A stretch of DNA of 22,088 bases from JAFDVL01 sp043736395 (GTDB lineage: Bacteria > Acidobacteriota > Blastocatellia > RBC074), in NCBI GenBank assembly GCA_043736395.1, contig JAYTCQ010000288.1, positions 1 through 22,088 of the forward strand. Direction: 5' to 3'. The translations under genes and the position numbers were made by a program. Position 1 is the first letter of the stretch. Each line of letters opens with the position of its first letter. This document shows, piece after piece, positions 15,949 to 22,000 of this stretch. The notes below the pieces were generated by a model. It was not told the origin of the DNA and searched no databases. It saw only the letters and a program-made list of their open reading frames with translations.

Positions 15949-17085
15949 TTACTGTTTGGGGCGATCAAGCACCACGATGAATTCACCGATTCTGGTGATG
16001 TCGCGGAATTGAAAACCGCTGTTCATGGATTCAGTAATTTCTTTTTCTGTGGTGGAGTCTGTGACAGCTGCGAGCAATCTGTAATCTTTCTGATCTGTCC
16101 CAACTGGTTTTTCAAGATCATGCTCAAAGAGAGTTGTGACGCCTCCGAGTCCGCTGGAGGTGGACAAATAATTGAAGCCTCTTTCAGCCATTTCCTGCAT
16201 TTCTCTTTGCATTGTGTCCGTTCTCAAGGTTGCCAGCAATTTATATTCATACCGTTGTTTTGCGCTCTTTTCACTCGTGTCGCGTGTCATCAACGTTAGC
16301 AACCCAGGTGACGAACTATGATAGCGAAATCCTTCCTTAGCGGCAGCATTCATTTCTTCTTCCATCGTCGCCACTTTTTTGGTCGCAAGGAATTTATATT
16401 CTATTTTGCTGGACGCCGCATTCGTCGTAGGCGCAAGTTCCCGAACCGTAATTAAGGTTCTTTCTTCTTTTCGCATAATTAATCCACCTGCTGGAACAAT
16501 CATTGAGAAGGCAGCCCGCTTGACGCTGTTATCTACGGCACGCACCATTTCTAATGGGCGATAACCTTGCGCGACTACTTTGGAAAGTTCTTTTTGCAAA
16601 GTCCCTTCCAGCTTGACGGAAAGGAATTGATATTCAAATCGAGGTTTTGTGCTTCCTTGTGGTCGTTCCAATACAATCATAGTTTCACCGCCGCTATTCA
16701 GGACGTAGTCCATAGCAACATCGCCTGCGCGGTAAATAGAAATAATTGAACGAAATTCATAGCCTTGCGAGACGGACACTTTAAATTCATCTTCCAGAGT
16801 TCCGATGCGTCGCGCCGACAGCACTTTATATTCATATTTTACGGGCTGCTCTGTAGCGGATGGGCGGCTGAGTAACGCTCCCATGCTATTTCCTTGTACC
16901 GCTTTGGGAAGCTGAAAAAGACGCCATCCACTGGCAGCATTTTGATTCAATTCCTTTTCCAGCGTCGCCGTATTTTGCGCATTGATGAACTTGTATTCAT
17001 TCGTGGATTGCGCACCGACTGTATTGACTAAGAAGGTCACAAGAAGAGCGAAAAAGACGGGCTTCAATAAGGCTTTAGATGACAT
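15949..17085 (-). CDS. Exported protein of six tandem DUF4177-like repeats
   Basis: A 378-residue protein with a signal peptide (MSSKALLKPVFFALLVTFLV, likely cleaved near VGA-Q at residue 25). The rest is six repeats of about 45-60 residues, each opening with (Y/F/I)EYK(F/V/L)L, then T(L/M)(E/Q)xE(L/M) and a G(F/Y/W) about 15 residues on. The repeats start near residues 30, 84, 150, 229, 279 and 334. This pattern resembles DUF4177 (YEYKVL-type), normally a single short domain. No catalytic motif is apparent; a periplasmic or surface scaffold or binding role is inference. The ATG at 17085 has AAAGGA upstream and begins the signal peptide; an upstream extension to 17184 lacks support. It lies 44 nt after the DUF5615 gene, on the same strand. 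Confidence 0.75.
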   Translation of the reverse strand: MSSKALLKPVFFALLVTFLVNTVGAQSTNEYKFINAQNTATLEKELNQNAASGWRLFQLPKAVQGNSMGALLSRPSATEQPVKYEYKVLSARRIGTLEDEFKVSVSQGYEFRSIISIYRAGDVAMDYVLNSGGETMIVLERPQGSTKPRFEYQFLSVKLEGTLQKELSKVVAQGYRPLEMVRAVDNSVKRAAFSMIVPAGGLIMRKEERTLITVRELAPTTNAASSKIEYKFLATKKVATMEEEMNAAAKEGFRYHSSSPGLLTLMTRDTSEKSAKQRYEYKLLATLRTDTMQREMQEMAERGFNYLSTSSGLGGVTTLFEHDLEKPVGTDQKDYRLLAAVTDSTTEKEITESMNSGFQFRDITRIGEFIVVLDRPKQ

Positions 17086-17128
17086 TGGGAGAGTCCTTTC
17101 TGAGTGAAAAAAATAAGGGGGCGGAGAA

Positions 17129-17461
17129 TTAAGGCAGAGCCAGATAAGATTTATTTTCGTCAAGTGCAAAAGTGTGAATGGCAACAGAATATTTTCGGAG
17201 CAACTCTTCTATTGTTTGGGCTGTACAATTTCCGACCCGTAAACGCACAACTTTTGGAGGTTGACCGAACAATAAACTACGTTGCTGAAAATCAATGTCT
17301 TTAGTCACAATCACAAAATCGTGCGTTTGTGCGTAGCCCCAAATCGTAATGTCGTCAGATTCCCGCATGTCAGCATCGCGAACGTGTTGACTGTCAGGGT
17401 AAAGATCGGCAAGTTTGGCAGGTAATCGCCAAGACAAATTTTGGTCAAATAGCAATTTCAT
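17129..17461 (-). CDS. DUF5615 PIN-like toxin (VapC45-like)
   Basis: A 110-residue protein starting MKLLFDQNLSWRLPAKLADL, the hallmark N-terminus of the DUF5615/COG4634 PIN-like family. Likely metal-binding acidic residues are D6, D29/D31 or D36/D37 and D55/D57 (VTKDIDF). Members are predicted ribonuclease toxins paired with DUF433 antitoxins. That partner is immediately upstream and overlaps it by 17 nt, a typical translationally coupled toxin-antitoxin layout. The start at 17461 is chosen because upstream residues (MPQTANDDWLFCRN) lie in the antitoxin reading region and are not family-like. Target RNA unknown. Confidence 0.85.
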   Translation of the reverse strand: MKLLFDQNLSWRLPAKLADLYPDSQHVRDADMRESDDITIWGYAQTHDFVIVTKDIDFQQRSLLFGQPPKVVRLRVGNCTAQTIEELLRKYSVAIHTFALDENKSYLALP

Positions 17462-17696
17462 ATTGCGGCAAAACAGCCAATCGTCGTTCGCGGTCTGCGG
17501 CAAAGGCTAAACAGGCGCGAATATCCTCACGGGTCAAATCGGGAAAGTCATCCAAAATTTCATCTTCTGACATACCGCCAGCCAAATATTCCAGCACATC
17601 TTGAACCGTCATTCGTAGACCCCGAATGCATGGCTGCCCGCTTCGTTTACCGGGTTCGATTGTAATAATGTCTCGATAATCCATAATGCTTATCAT
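17445..17696 (-). CDS. DUF433 antitoxin (VapB45-like), copy 1
   Basis: An 83-residue protein; MDYRDIITIEPGKRSGQPC then IRGLRMTVQDVLEYLAGGMS and EILDDFPDLTREDIRACLAFA are classic DUF433 (COG2442), a helix-turn-helix-like antitoxin that is expected to bind its promoter and neutralise the DUF5615 toxin encoded next. It overlaps the toxin gene by 17 nt. The start could also be the ATG at 17684 (MDYRD); no clear ribosome-binding site separates the options. Its upstream DNA is the duplicated ettA fragment, so its promoter must lie in or next to that sequence. Confidence 0.85.
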   Translation of the reverse strand: MISIMDYRDIITIEPGKRSGQPCIRGLRMTVQDVLEYLAGGMSEDEILDDFPDLTREDIRACLAFAADRERRLAVLPQYEIAI

Positions 17697-17712
17697 AACA
17701 GAGATACCAAAA
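17484..17712. repeat. DUF433 segmental duplication, copy 1 (copy 2 at about 18182-18410)
   Basis: The coding part and about 15 nt upstream of DUF433 copy 1 align without gaps, at a constant offset of 698, to DUF433 copy 2. By eye identity is roughly four in five bases, with many differences at third codon positions. Similarity stops near the C-terminal end of the domain, before the toxin gene, so the toxin was not retained in the second copy. Confidence 0.7.
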
Positions 17713-17721
17713 AGAATGCAG

Positions 17722-17848
17722 TTGAAAGCGACAGCAAAGTCGTCTGGTTTGAAGGAAATTATTCCGATTACGAAGCGGATCGTAAGATGAGATTAGGCAA
17801 GGATGCCGATCAACCGCATCGGATTAAATATCGCAGTATGACGCGGGC
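17722..17848 (+). pseudogene. ettA: Duplicated 3' end of ettA (remnant)
   Basis: This 127-bp stretch aligns with 15724-15850 (constant offset 1998) with four mismatches by eye, at 17723, 17727, 17735 and 17834. It still reads in frame as the EttA C-terminus (SKVVWFEGNYSDYEADRKM then RLGKDADQPHRIKYRSMTRA). Similarity ends inside the last Ala codon, one base before the ettA stop, and on the left at an EttA residue where the sequence runs into the DUF433 upstream region. There is no start, Walker or signature motif, so it is not a gene. Two of the four differences are synonymous (AGT/AGC, CGT/CGC). With the intact ettA tail it brackets the repeat-protein and toxin-antitoxin genes as direct repeats. 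Confidence 0.92.
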
Positions 17849-17868
17849 TTCTGCATTTCTGAATCCTT

Positions 17869-18050
17869 GTCGCCAACGGCGACCAACAATATAGCCTGGC
17901 GAGCATCGCTAGGAATTGAAATGAACAAATCACCCGTCGCTGAAGGCAACGAATAAGCAAACGATTGTCGCTCGCCTTCAGCGAGCTATTTTTTCGTTTA
18001 TCGCAGACCTAGCGATTCTCGCCAGGCTATATTGTTCGTCATCTTCGACG
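17869..18050. repeat. Long palindromic (MITE/REP-like) element
   Basis: Arms 17885-17913 and 18008-18036 are 29-bp inverted repeats with a single mismatch. Inside, 17919-17925 pairs with 17993-17999 (7 bp, one G-T) and 17937-17947 pairs with 17974-17984 (11 bp), so almost the whole 152 bp folds into one hairpin. Each end carries its own small hairpin: GTCGCC/GGCGAC at 17869-17883 and CGTC/GACG at 18037-18050. No open reading frame of interest is inside. It fills the gap between the ettA remnant and DUF433 copy 2; the 374 nt between the two DUF433 genes hold only these two items. Confidence 0.8.
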
Positions 18051-18070
18051 ATAAGAAATTTATGTAGAGA

Positions 18071-18394
18071 TTATTGTGCAAAGGGTGGGTTGGATTTTTT
18101 CATTAAGTCTGAGGAATATTCTGGTTCATTTTCTCCGTAAGCACGTTCCAAATTTACCAAAGAAAACTGCATCAAATCTTCACGCTCACAGTCTGTGGCA
18201 AAGGCAATGCAGGCGTGAATATCCTCGCGGGTCAAATCAGGAAAATCTTCTAAAATCTCTTCTTGCGACATACCACCAGCCAAATACTCCAGCACATCTT
18301 GAACCGTCATTCGCAGACCGCGTATACACGGTTGTCCACTCCGCTTGTCAGGTTCGATGGTAATGATGTCACGATAATCCATGGTATTCATCAT
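18071..18394 (-). CDS. DUF433 protein, copy 2, with foreign C-terminal tail and no toxin partner
   Basis: A 107-residue protein whose first ~70 residues (MDYRDIITIEPDKRSGQPC... TREDIHACIAFATDCER) are close to DUF433 copy 1. The last ~30 residues (SLVNLERAYGENEPEYSSDL then MKKSNPPFAQ) have no counterpart in copy 1. They look like the C-terminal tail of small antitoxin-type proteins with AYGENEPEY-like endings, from memory only. No DUF5615 gene follows; downstream is the palindromic element. It starts 26 nt after the nuclease-like gene on the same strand, so the two may be co-transcribed. The ATG at 18394 matches the start of copy 1; 18382 is an alternative. Confidence 0.75.
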   Translation of the reverse strand: MMNTMDYRDIITIEPDKRSGQPCIRGLRMTVQDVLEYLAGGMSQEEILEDFPDLTREDIHACIAFATDCEREDLMQFSLVNLERAYGENEPEYSSDLMKKSNPPFAQ

Positions 18395-18420
18395 AACGGA
18401 AATACGAAAAAGATTTTCGA

Positions 18421-19557
18421 TCAATCAATACTTTGGTATTTGTTAGTCTTTGTAGCAAACAACATCTCCTCACTCAATTCTGGAAGTTGTGACTTGAATC
18501 TAATTATTGTATTCGTTTCTGAATCATAGAATCGTCTTTCTAGTGCTAATAACCTATTGGGTAATTTACCTGTAAAATTTGAGTTAAGGAATAAAATAGG
18601 CTGAGCGTCCCATCCCCATAAACCAACATTAAAGAAAGCTAAAATGCCAGCAAAGGTTGGTGGTTTATCAATATTTGGTCTTTGAACGAAAAGACCATCG
18701 GCCTTAAATCCAGATATTCCCTTGTTCACATGATACCAACTGTAACCAAATAGAACTTGATCAAAATCTTCGAATGACGCTCCCATCCCGTCCATATTTA
18801 TTGCGAGAATTACAGGAATAGACGATTGAGCTACCTGTCCCCGTTTTCCGTGAATTGCATTCTTTATCTTTTCCTTGGCATCATCAGGTGAATCATTTCC
18901 AGGTCCAGCAAGCCAAATACTATTTGTTTCTTTAGGGATAAATTCCAAATAAATATCCCCTGAGCTAATCGTTTTTGTGACATAAATTGAAGCGTTTCCT
19001 TGTGGCGTGGGAAGTGTTGAAACAATCTCTGAAATTACTTTTTTGAATTCTTTTTTGGAGTCACTCTGACCAATCTGAGGTAGTGCCCATGCCATAAAAC
19101 TCCAGTTCTTCGGAATATAAATTTTGATCAAGTTGATCAAGTCAGTTTGGTCTTTTGATGTTTTCCTACCGTCAGGGTTAAGGATCGTAGATTTAGCCTC
19201 TACAATGAGCGGACAATCAGGGAAGGTCGTTGTAAAATCTGGTCTGGATTTGGTTATTGTCCCGTCTTTGGTTTGCTTCACGACTTCAACTTTAAGAGAT
19301 GCTCCTAGTTTCTGTAATACCCTAGCACAAATAAGTTCAAAAAAAGCACTTGCCCATCTATGTTCTAAATCATGTTTTAGTCCTTGTTTAGGGTTTTCGG
19401 GATTAGTCCATTCGTTCGGTAGCTCTTCAATGTGATGATTCAAGAAAGCCCTTGATTTTTTTGCTTTGGGGGATGTGTTACGTCGCAGCCAGGACATGTA
19501 GCTTTCATCATTTTTTATTGAAATATCCTCGACTTCAGGCTCATTCAACCAACTCAT
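18421..19557 (-). CDS. PD-(D/E)XK nuclease-like protein of unknown family
   Basis: A 378-residue protein I do not recognise. A candidate PD-(D/E)XK core is visible: E74 in a helix (AFFELICARVLQKLG), D107 in SRPDFTT and E120-A-K122 in CPLIVEAKST, with spacing and strand pattern as in restriction-endonuclease-like folds. The C-terminal half (IPVILAINMDGMGASFEDFD, then GISGFKADGLFVQRPN) looks globular but unplaced. No methylase, helicase or integrase is adjacent, so a restriction-modification call is not supported. The start has GGAG eight bases before the ATG. The gene is clearly more AT-rich than the rpo genes, which suggests horizontal acquisition. It is followed closely by DUF433 copy 2. Confidence 0.6.
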   Translation of the reverse strand: MSWLNEPEVEDISIKNDESYMSWLRRNTSPKAKKSRAFLNHHIEELPNEWTNPENPKQGLKHDLEHRWASAFFELICARVLQKLGASLKVEVVKQTKDGTITKSRPDFTTTFPDCPLIVEAKSTILNPDGRKTSKDQTDLINLIKIYIPKNWSFMAWALPQIGQSDSKKEFKKVISEIVSTLPTPQGNASIYVTKTISSGDIYLEFIPKETNSIWLAGPGNDSPDDAKEKIKNAIHGKRGQVAQSSIPVILAINMDGMGASFEDFDQVLFGYSWYHVNKGISGFKADGLFVQRPNIDKPPTFAGILAFFNVGLWGWDAQPILFLNSNFTGKLPNRLLALERRFYDSETNTIIRFKSQLPELSEEMLFATKTNKYQSID

Positions 19558-19724
19558 GACTTACTCCTATATACTTATGCGCTTCGCAGGGGAATGGTAT
19601 TTTCGGCAAAACTATCTGAGGTTTATGTGGAGCAGAAAATATACACGCCTACCACAGAACCAAGCAATACAAATTTGAAATCACAGAAAGAAATTTATTC
19701 TTGAATATTTTGCGCCAACCAGCA

Positions 19725-19844
19725 CGCGGAGCTTTTGGAGTGCGATGGCTCGGCGTCGCTTTGGTATTCTTGACATCGCTGTAGATTTACAATGAAAACC
19801 TCTACCAAAGCGATGACAAGGCACCGCACTCCATACGCTCCGCG
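19725..19844. repeat. Inverted-repeat element with 42-bp arms
   Basis: Arm 19725-19766 and arm 19803-19844 are reverse complements with about seven mismatches in 42 positions and no gap. The best blocks are CGCGGAGC, GGAGTGCG and TCGCTTTGGTA. A 36-nt loop separates them. The short open frame crossing it (19695-19883, - strand) is an artefact of the repeat. Sequence style fits a dispersed MITE-like element. Confidence 0.75.
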
Positions 19845-19957
19845 CTTCGCATAGCCCTGCGCTTTCTCACAAATTTCAGCCAAGCGCTATGACACTTCAA
19901 AAAGTGTCGTAGTCGAATTACACTATCACCCATAACTAACTTAATCTGTGTTTGTAA

Positions 19958-19974
19958 GATTCACTCTGTGAATC
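19958..19974. promoter_or_regulatory. Palindrome upstream of the YiaA-like gene
   Basis: GATTCAC and GTGAATC form a perfect 7-bp inverted repeat with a 3-nt spacer, 90 nt before the start codon. The size fits an operator for a dimeric regulator, but a chance palindrome cannot be excluded. Confidence 0.3.
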
Positions 19975-20064
19975 GTAAGTTTTGAGTGTGCATTCCATCT
20001 GGACTGCCGCTGGAAAATCACCCGTTGTCAGTTCAGGACTGGCTACAACTTGAGGAGAAAAACT

Positions 20065-20478
20065 ATGAGTACCGAATTACAAAAACCTTCCGCAGCCTTT
20101 ATCGGCGCATCGTGGTTAGCATTAGTGATTGGCATTGGCACATACCTGATTGGATTGTGGAATGCTGAAATGCAATTGAATGAAAAGGGCTATTATTTCA
20201 TTATCCTGATGTACGGATTATTTGCGGCGGTGTCGGTGCAAAAGAGCGTCCGCGACAAAGCGGAAGGCGTCCCCGTCACTCCGATTTATTATGGCTTGAG
20301 CTGGTTGTCGGTTTTGATCACGATGGCACTTTTGGTGATTGGGTTATTCAACGCTACGCTGCTGCGGAGTGAAAAAGGATTCTTTGCTATGACCTTTGTG
20401 CTGAGTTTATTTGCCGCCATCGCTGTACAAAAGAATACGCGTGACAGTGGATCAAGTGAATCAATCAGTAATTTATAG
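20065..20478 (+). CDS. yiaA: YiaA/YiaB-family inner membrane protein
   Basis: A 137-residue protein closely following E. coli YiaA in order. The first half has a membrane helix pair with YLIGLWNAEMQLNEKGYYF and VSVQKSVRDKAEGVPVTPIYY. The second half repeats the pattern with LLVIGLFNATLLRSEKGFF and IAVQKNTRDSG. Four membrane helices are expected, two per YiaA/YiaB domain. Function is not known; E. coli YiaA has been linked only loosely to stress. The start is the ATG at 20065 with GAGGAG nine bases upstream; a longer start at 20050 overlaps that ribosome-binding site. No operon partner is evident. Confidence 0.88.
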   Translation: MSTELQKPSAAFIGASWLALVIGIGTYLIGLWNAEMQLNEKGYYFIILMYGLFAAVSVQKSVRDKAEGVPVTPIYYGLSWLSVLITMALLVIGLFNATLLRSEKGFFAMTFVLSLFAAIAVQKNTRDSGSSESISNL

Positions 20479-20485
20479 ATTTAAG

Positions 20486-20617
20486 CTGTCGGGTGGCAGT
20501 CTATCAGCCTCTGCCGCCCGCCTTCGCGGGTTTGCATTTACCGCCGCGTTTTACCTGGGGTTGCGGCTGCAGCCTTCACCCCAGGCTACAGGCTTGCCGC
20601 CCGCTACGCAGGCTCAG
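20486..20617. repeat. GC-rich REP-like element with two hairpins
   Basis: CCCGC/GCGGG (20517-20521 with 20526-20530) and CCTGGGG/CCCCAGG (20554-20560 with 20579-20585), the latter enclosing GGCTGCAGCC, lie in a GC-rich block between the convergent YiaA-like and DinB genes. The string CCGCCCG occurs near both ends. It resembles dispersed GC-rich repeats and also could act as a weak transcription barrier. Its right edge supplies the stop codon of the DinB gene. Confidence 0.55.
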
Positions 20618-21117
20618 GATTTACTTTTGACGATTTTGCTGACGACAATTAATGATCCGACATGGCGTTGCGTATGTTCGGCGATGTGAAAAATAAGCCC
20701 GAAAACATTGGTCTTGAGCTTCGCTCTGCCGACGAAGCGGTCAGTGAAATATTCTGTTTCGGACAGGCTCCGCATAAAGTTTAAAGTTTCTGAAATGCGA
20801 TGATTCACTGTTTCAATTAATGCTTCAGCCGCTTCGTTTTGTTCACTTTCCTGCTCCCATTTTAGAAATTCAAATTGCGCCGGACTCAACGCCTCACCTT
20901 TGGTGTAGGTCAATAAACGATCAATGCTGCCGTTGATGTGGAGCAGGTGAAAGCCTGCGGATGGTGCTCCGTTTGGCTTCATCCATAATTCTTCAGCAGT
21001 TAAATTGCCAGCGTGACGTGCGATGTCTTCCTGCGCCTGCATCAAGGCGTGTGCGGCGGGCATCAGCATTTTCGGCATTCCATCAATCGCGCCATTCAAC
21101 CAGGGTTCAATTATCAT
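20614..21117 (-). CDS. DinB-family protein (putative metal-dependent hydrolase/transferase)
   Basis: A 167-residue four-helix protein of the DinB/YfiT superfamily, whose members bind a metal with three histidines and often act in thiol or detoxification chemistry. Candidates are H57 or H60 (GFHLLHINGSIDRLL) and H144/H148/H152 (IFHIAEHTQRHVG), the expected HxxxH near the C-terminus. The middle, TKGEALSPAQFEF, is typical of the DinB_2 type. The start at 21117 (MIIEPWLNGAIDGMPKM) is where family similarity begins; an upstream ATG at 21192 adds 25 polar residues and is less likely. The final residues and stop come from the adjoining repeat. Substrate unknown. Confidence 0.75.
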   Translation of the reverse strand: MIIEPWLNGAIDGMPKMLMPAAHALMQAQEDIARHAGNLTAEELWMKPNGAPSAGFHLLHINGSIDRLLTYTKGEALSPAQFEFLKWEQESEQNEAAEALIETVNHRISETLNFMRSLSETEYFTDRFVGRAKLKTNVFGLIFHIAEHTQRHVGSLIVVSKIVKSKS

Positions 21118-21219
21118 AAAATTATTATTTGTTTCTGATAGTTTGTTTGTGGTACTAATGCGTCGTGTTTGAGAGCGAGAAGTTACAGCCATTACGGCTC
21201 GCCATCATTCAGGTAACAT

Positions 21220-21354
21220 CAGCCGTTACCGACAAATTCAAAATTTACAATTCTGGTCAATAACGCTAACACCAAAGATGGTGCGAAAAAGTAGTATAAC
21301 TCAGCCAGATAGCCTACCTGATTACCAGGTGACTCGAAAGGGGGGCCTCTCAAA
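21220..21354 (+). promoter_or_regulatory. Leader of the thioredoxin-like gene with two small hairpins
   Basis: CACCA/TGGTG (loop AAGA) lies near 21271-21284 and ACCTG/CAGGT (loop ATTAC) lies near 21316-21330, followed by a strong GGGGGG ribosome-binding region at 21339-21345. I could not match this to any riboswitch class I know. It may simply be an untranslated leader. Confidence 0.3.
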
Positions 21355-21909
21355 ATGATTCCAACTAAATATCATCGAACCATAAACGTACTAACGCAAA
21401 GCGCATTATGTCTGGCGTTAGTCGCTTCACCTCTAAGCATTGCTTCAGCCAAACCAAAGCCTGCCGAATACAAAACAATCGCTAAATACGGCAGAACAAT
21501 TAAGACCCTGAACGCGGGAAAAATTGACATGACCAAAATGGAAGGCAATGTCACGGTTGTTGTCTTCTTCGCTTCATGGTGCGCTCCGGCGCGTGAGAAT
21601 GTGAAAATGTTGAATGAGCTTTTTAAAGAAAAAGGAAGTTCTGGTCTGAAAGTAATGGGCATGCACCCGATAGATCAACGATCCACCAAAGAAGGATTGA
21701 GCGCTTTGATTAAAGAAGACGGAATTCAATTTCCCGTCTCTCAGGTGCAGGATTCAGAATTCATGAAGATGGCGGAAACTAAAAATATTGATGTGCCGCA
21801 GGTGCTGATTTACAGCCAGGACGGAAAATTGGTGAAAGCCCTGAGTGGGTTTAATGCTTCCGTCGCCGAACAAATTAATTCCGCAGTGAATACCTTGATG
21901 CAGAAGTAG
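21355..21909 (+). CDS. Exported TlpA/thioredoxin-like protein with CAPA active site
   Basis: A 184-residue protein with a signal peptide (hydrophobic stretch at about 15-31, ending SIASA), predicted to be periplasmic. The thioredoxin fold is clear: strand VTVVVFFASWCAPAREN (about 66-82), GLKVMGMHPIDQR, and the cis-proline loop DVPQVLIYSQDG (P148). The active site is C76-A-P-A79, so the second, resolving cysteine of CxxC is missing. Such a protein could not perform a normal dithiol exchange cycle; it may act as a monothiol reductase, isomerase or peroxiredoxin-like protein. The start has GGGGGG about ten bases upstream. It is a single-gene unit with its own terminator. Confidence 0.82.
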   Translation: MIPTKYHRTINVLTQSALCLALVASPLSIASAKPKPAEYKTIAKYGRTIKTLNAGKIDMTKMEGNVTVVVFFASWCAPARENVKMLNELFKEKGSSGLKVMGMHPIDQRSTKEGLSALIKEDGIQFPVSQVQDSEFMKMAETKNIDVPQVLIYSQDGKLVKALSGFNASVAEQINSAVNTLMQK

Positions 21910-21950
21910 TAGTTTTTCTCCAGAGTAGTTTTTTCTAATAGACTCCAAAA

Positions 21951-21985
21951 GGGGGCAGTCGCAAGCGCGATTGTCCCCTGTTTTT
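21951..21985 (+). terminator. Intrinsic terminator after the thioredoxin-like gene
   Basis: GGGGGCAGTCGC pairs with GCGATTGTCCCC (12 bp, two G-T pairs) around an AAGC loop and is followed by TG and five T (21981-21985). Confidence 0.93.
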
Positions 21986-22000
21986 ATTGGGAAATAATGC

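Larger units (their letters stand above)
19558..20064. other. Gene-free 507-nt spacer with several inverted repeats
   Basis: No coding sequence is supported here. It holds the large inverted-repeat element at 19725-19844, a GACACTT/AAGTGTC hairpin with a CAAA loop (19891-19908, no T-run), and a GATTCAC-TCT-GTGAATC palindrome (19958-19974) upstream of the YiaA-like gene. The part 19558-19724 shows nothing recognisable. Confidence 0.6.

Noticed and set aside
17086..17184. N-terminal extension of the repeat-protein gene
   Set aside because: It would bury the signal peptide behind 33 residues and runs into the DUF5615 gene; the ATG at 17085 has an AAAGGA site.
17869..18050. CRISPR array or retron msr/msd in the palindromic region
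   Set aside because: There are no regularly spaced direct repeats, and no reverse transcriptase or cas gene is in the window.
18076..18363. + strand open frame opposite DUF433 copy 2
   Set aside because: Antisense shadow; no signals and no recognisable domain.
18421..19557. Restriction-modification system
   Set aside because: The PD-(D/E)XK-like motif is present but no methyltransferase or specificity gene is adjacent.
19695..19883. Open frame across the 42-bp inverted repeat
   Set aside because: It is composed almost entirely of the repeat arms and has no coding signature.
21220..21354. Riboswitch upstream of the thioredoxin-like gene
   Set aside because: I compared it with c-di-GMP, c-di-AMP and fluoride riboswitch consensus features from memory and found no convincing match; kept only as a structured leader.
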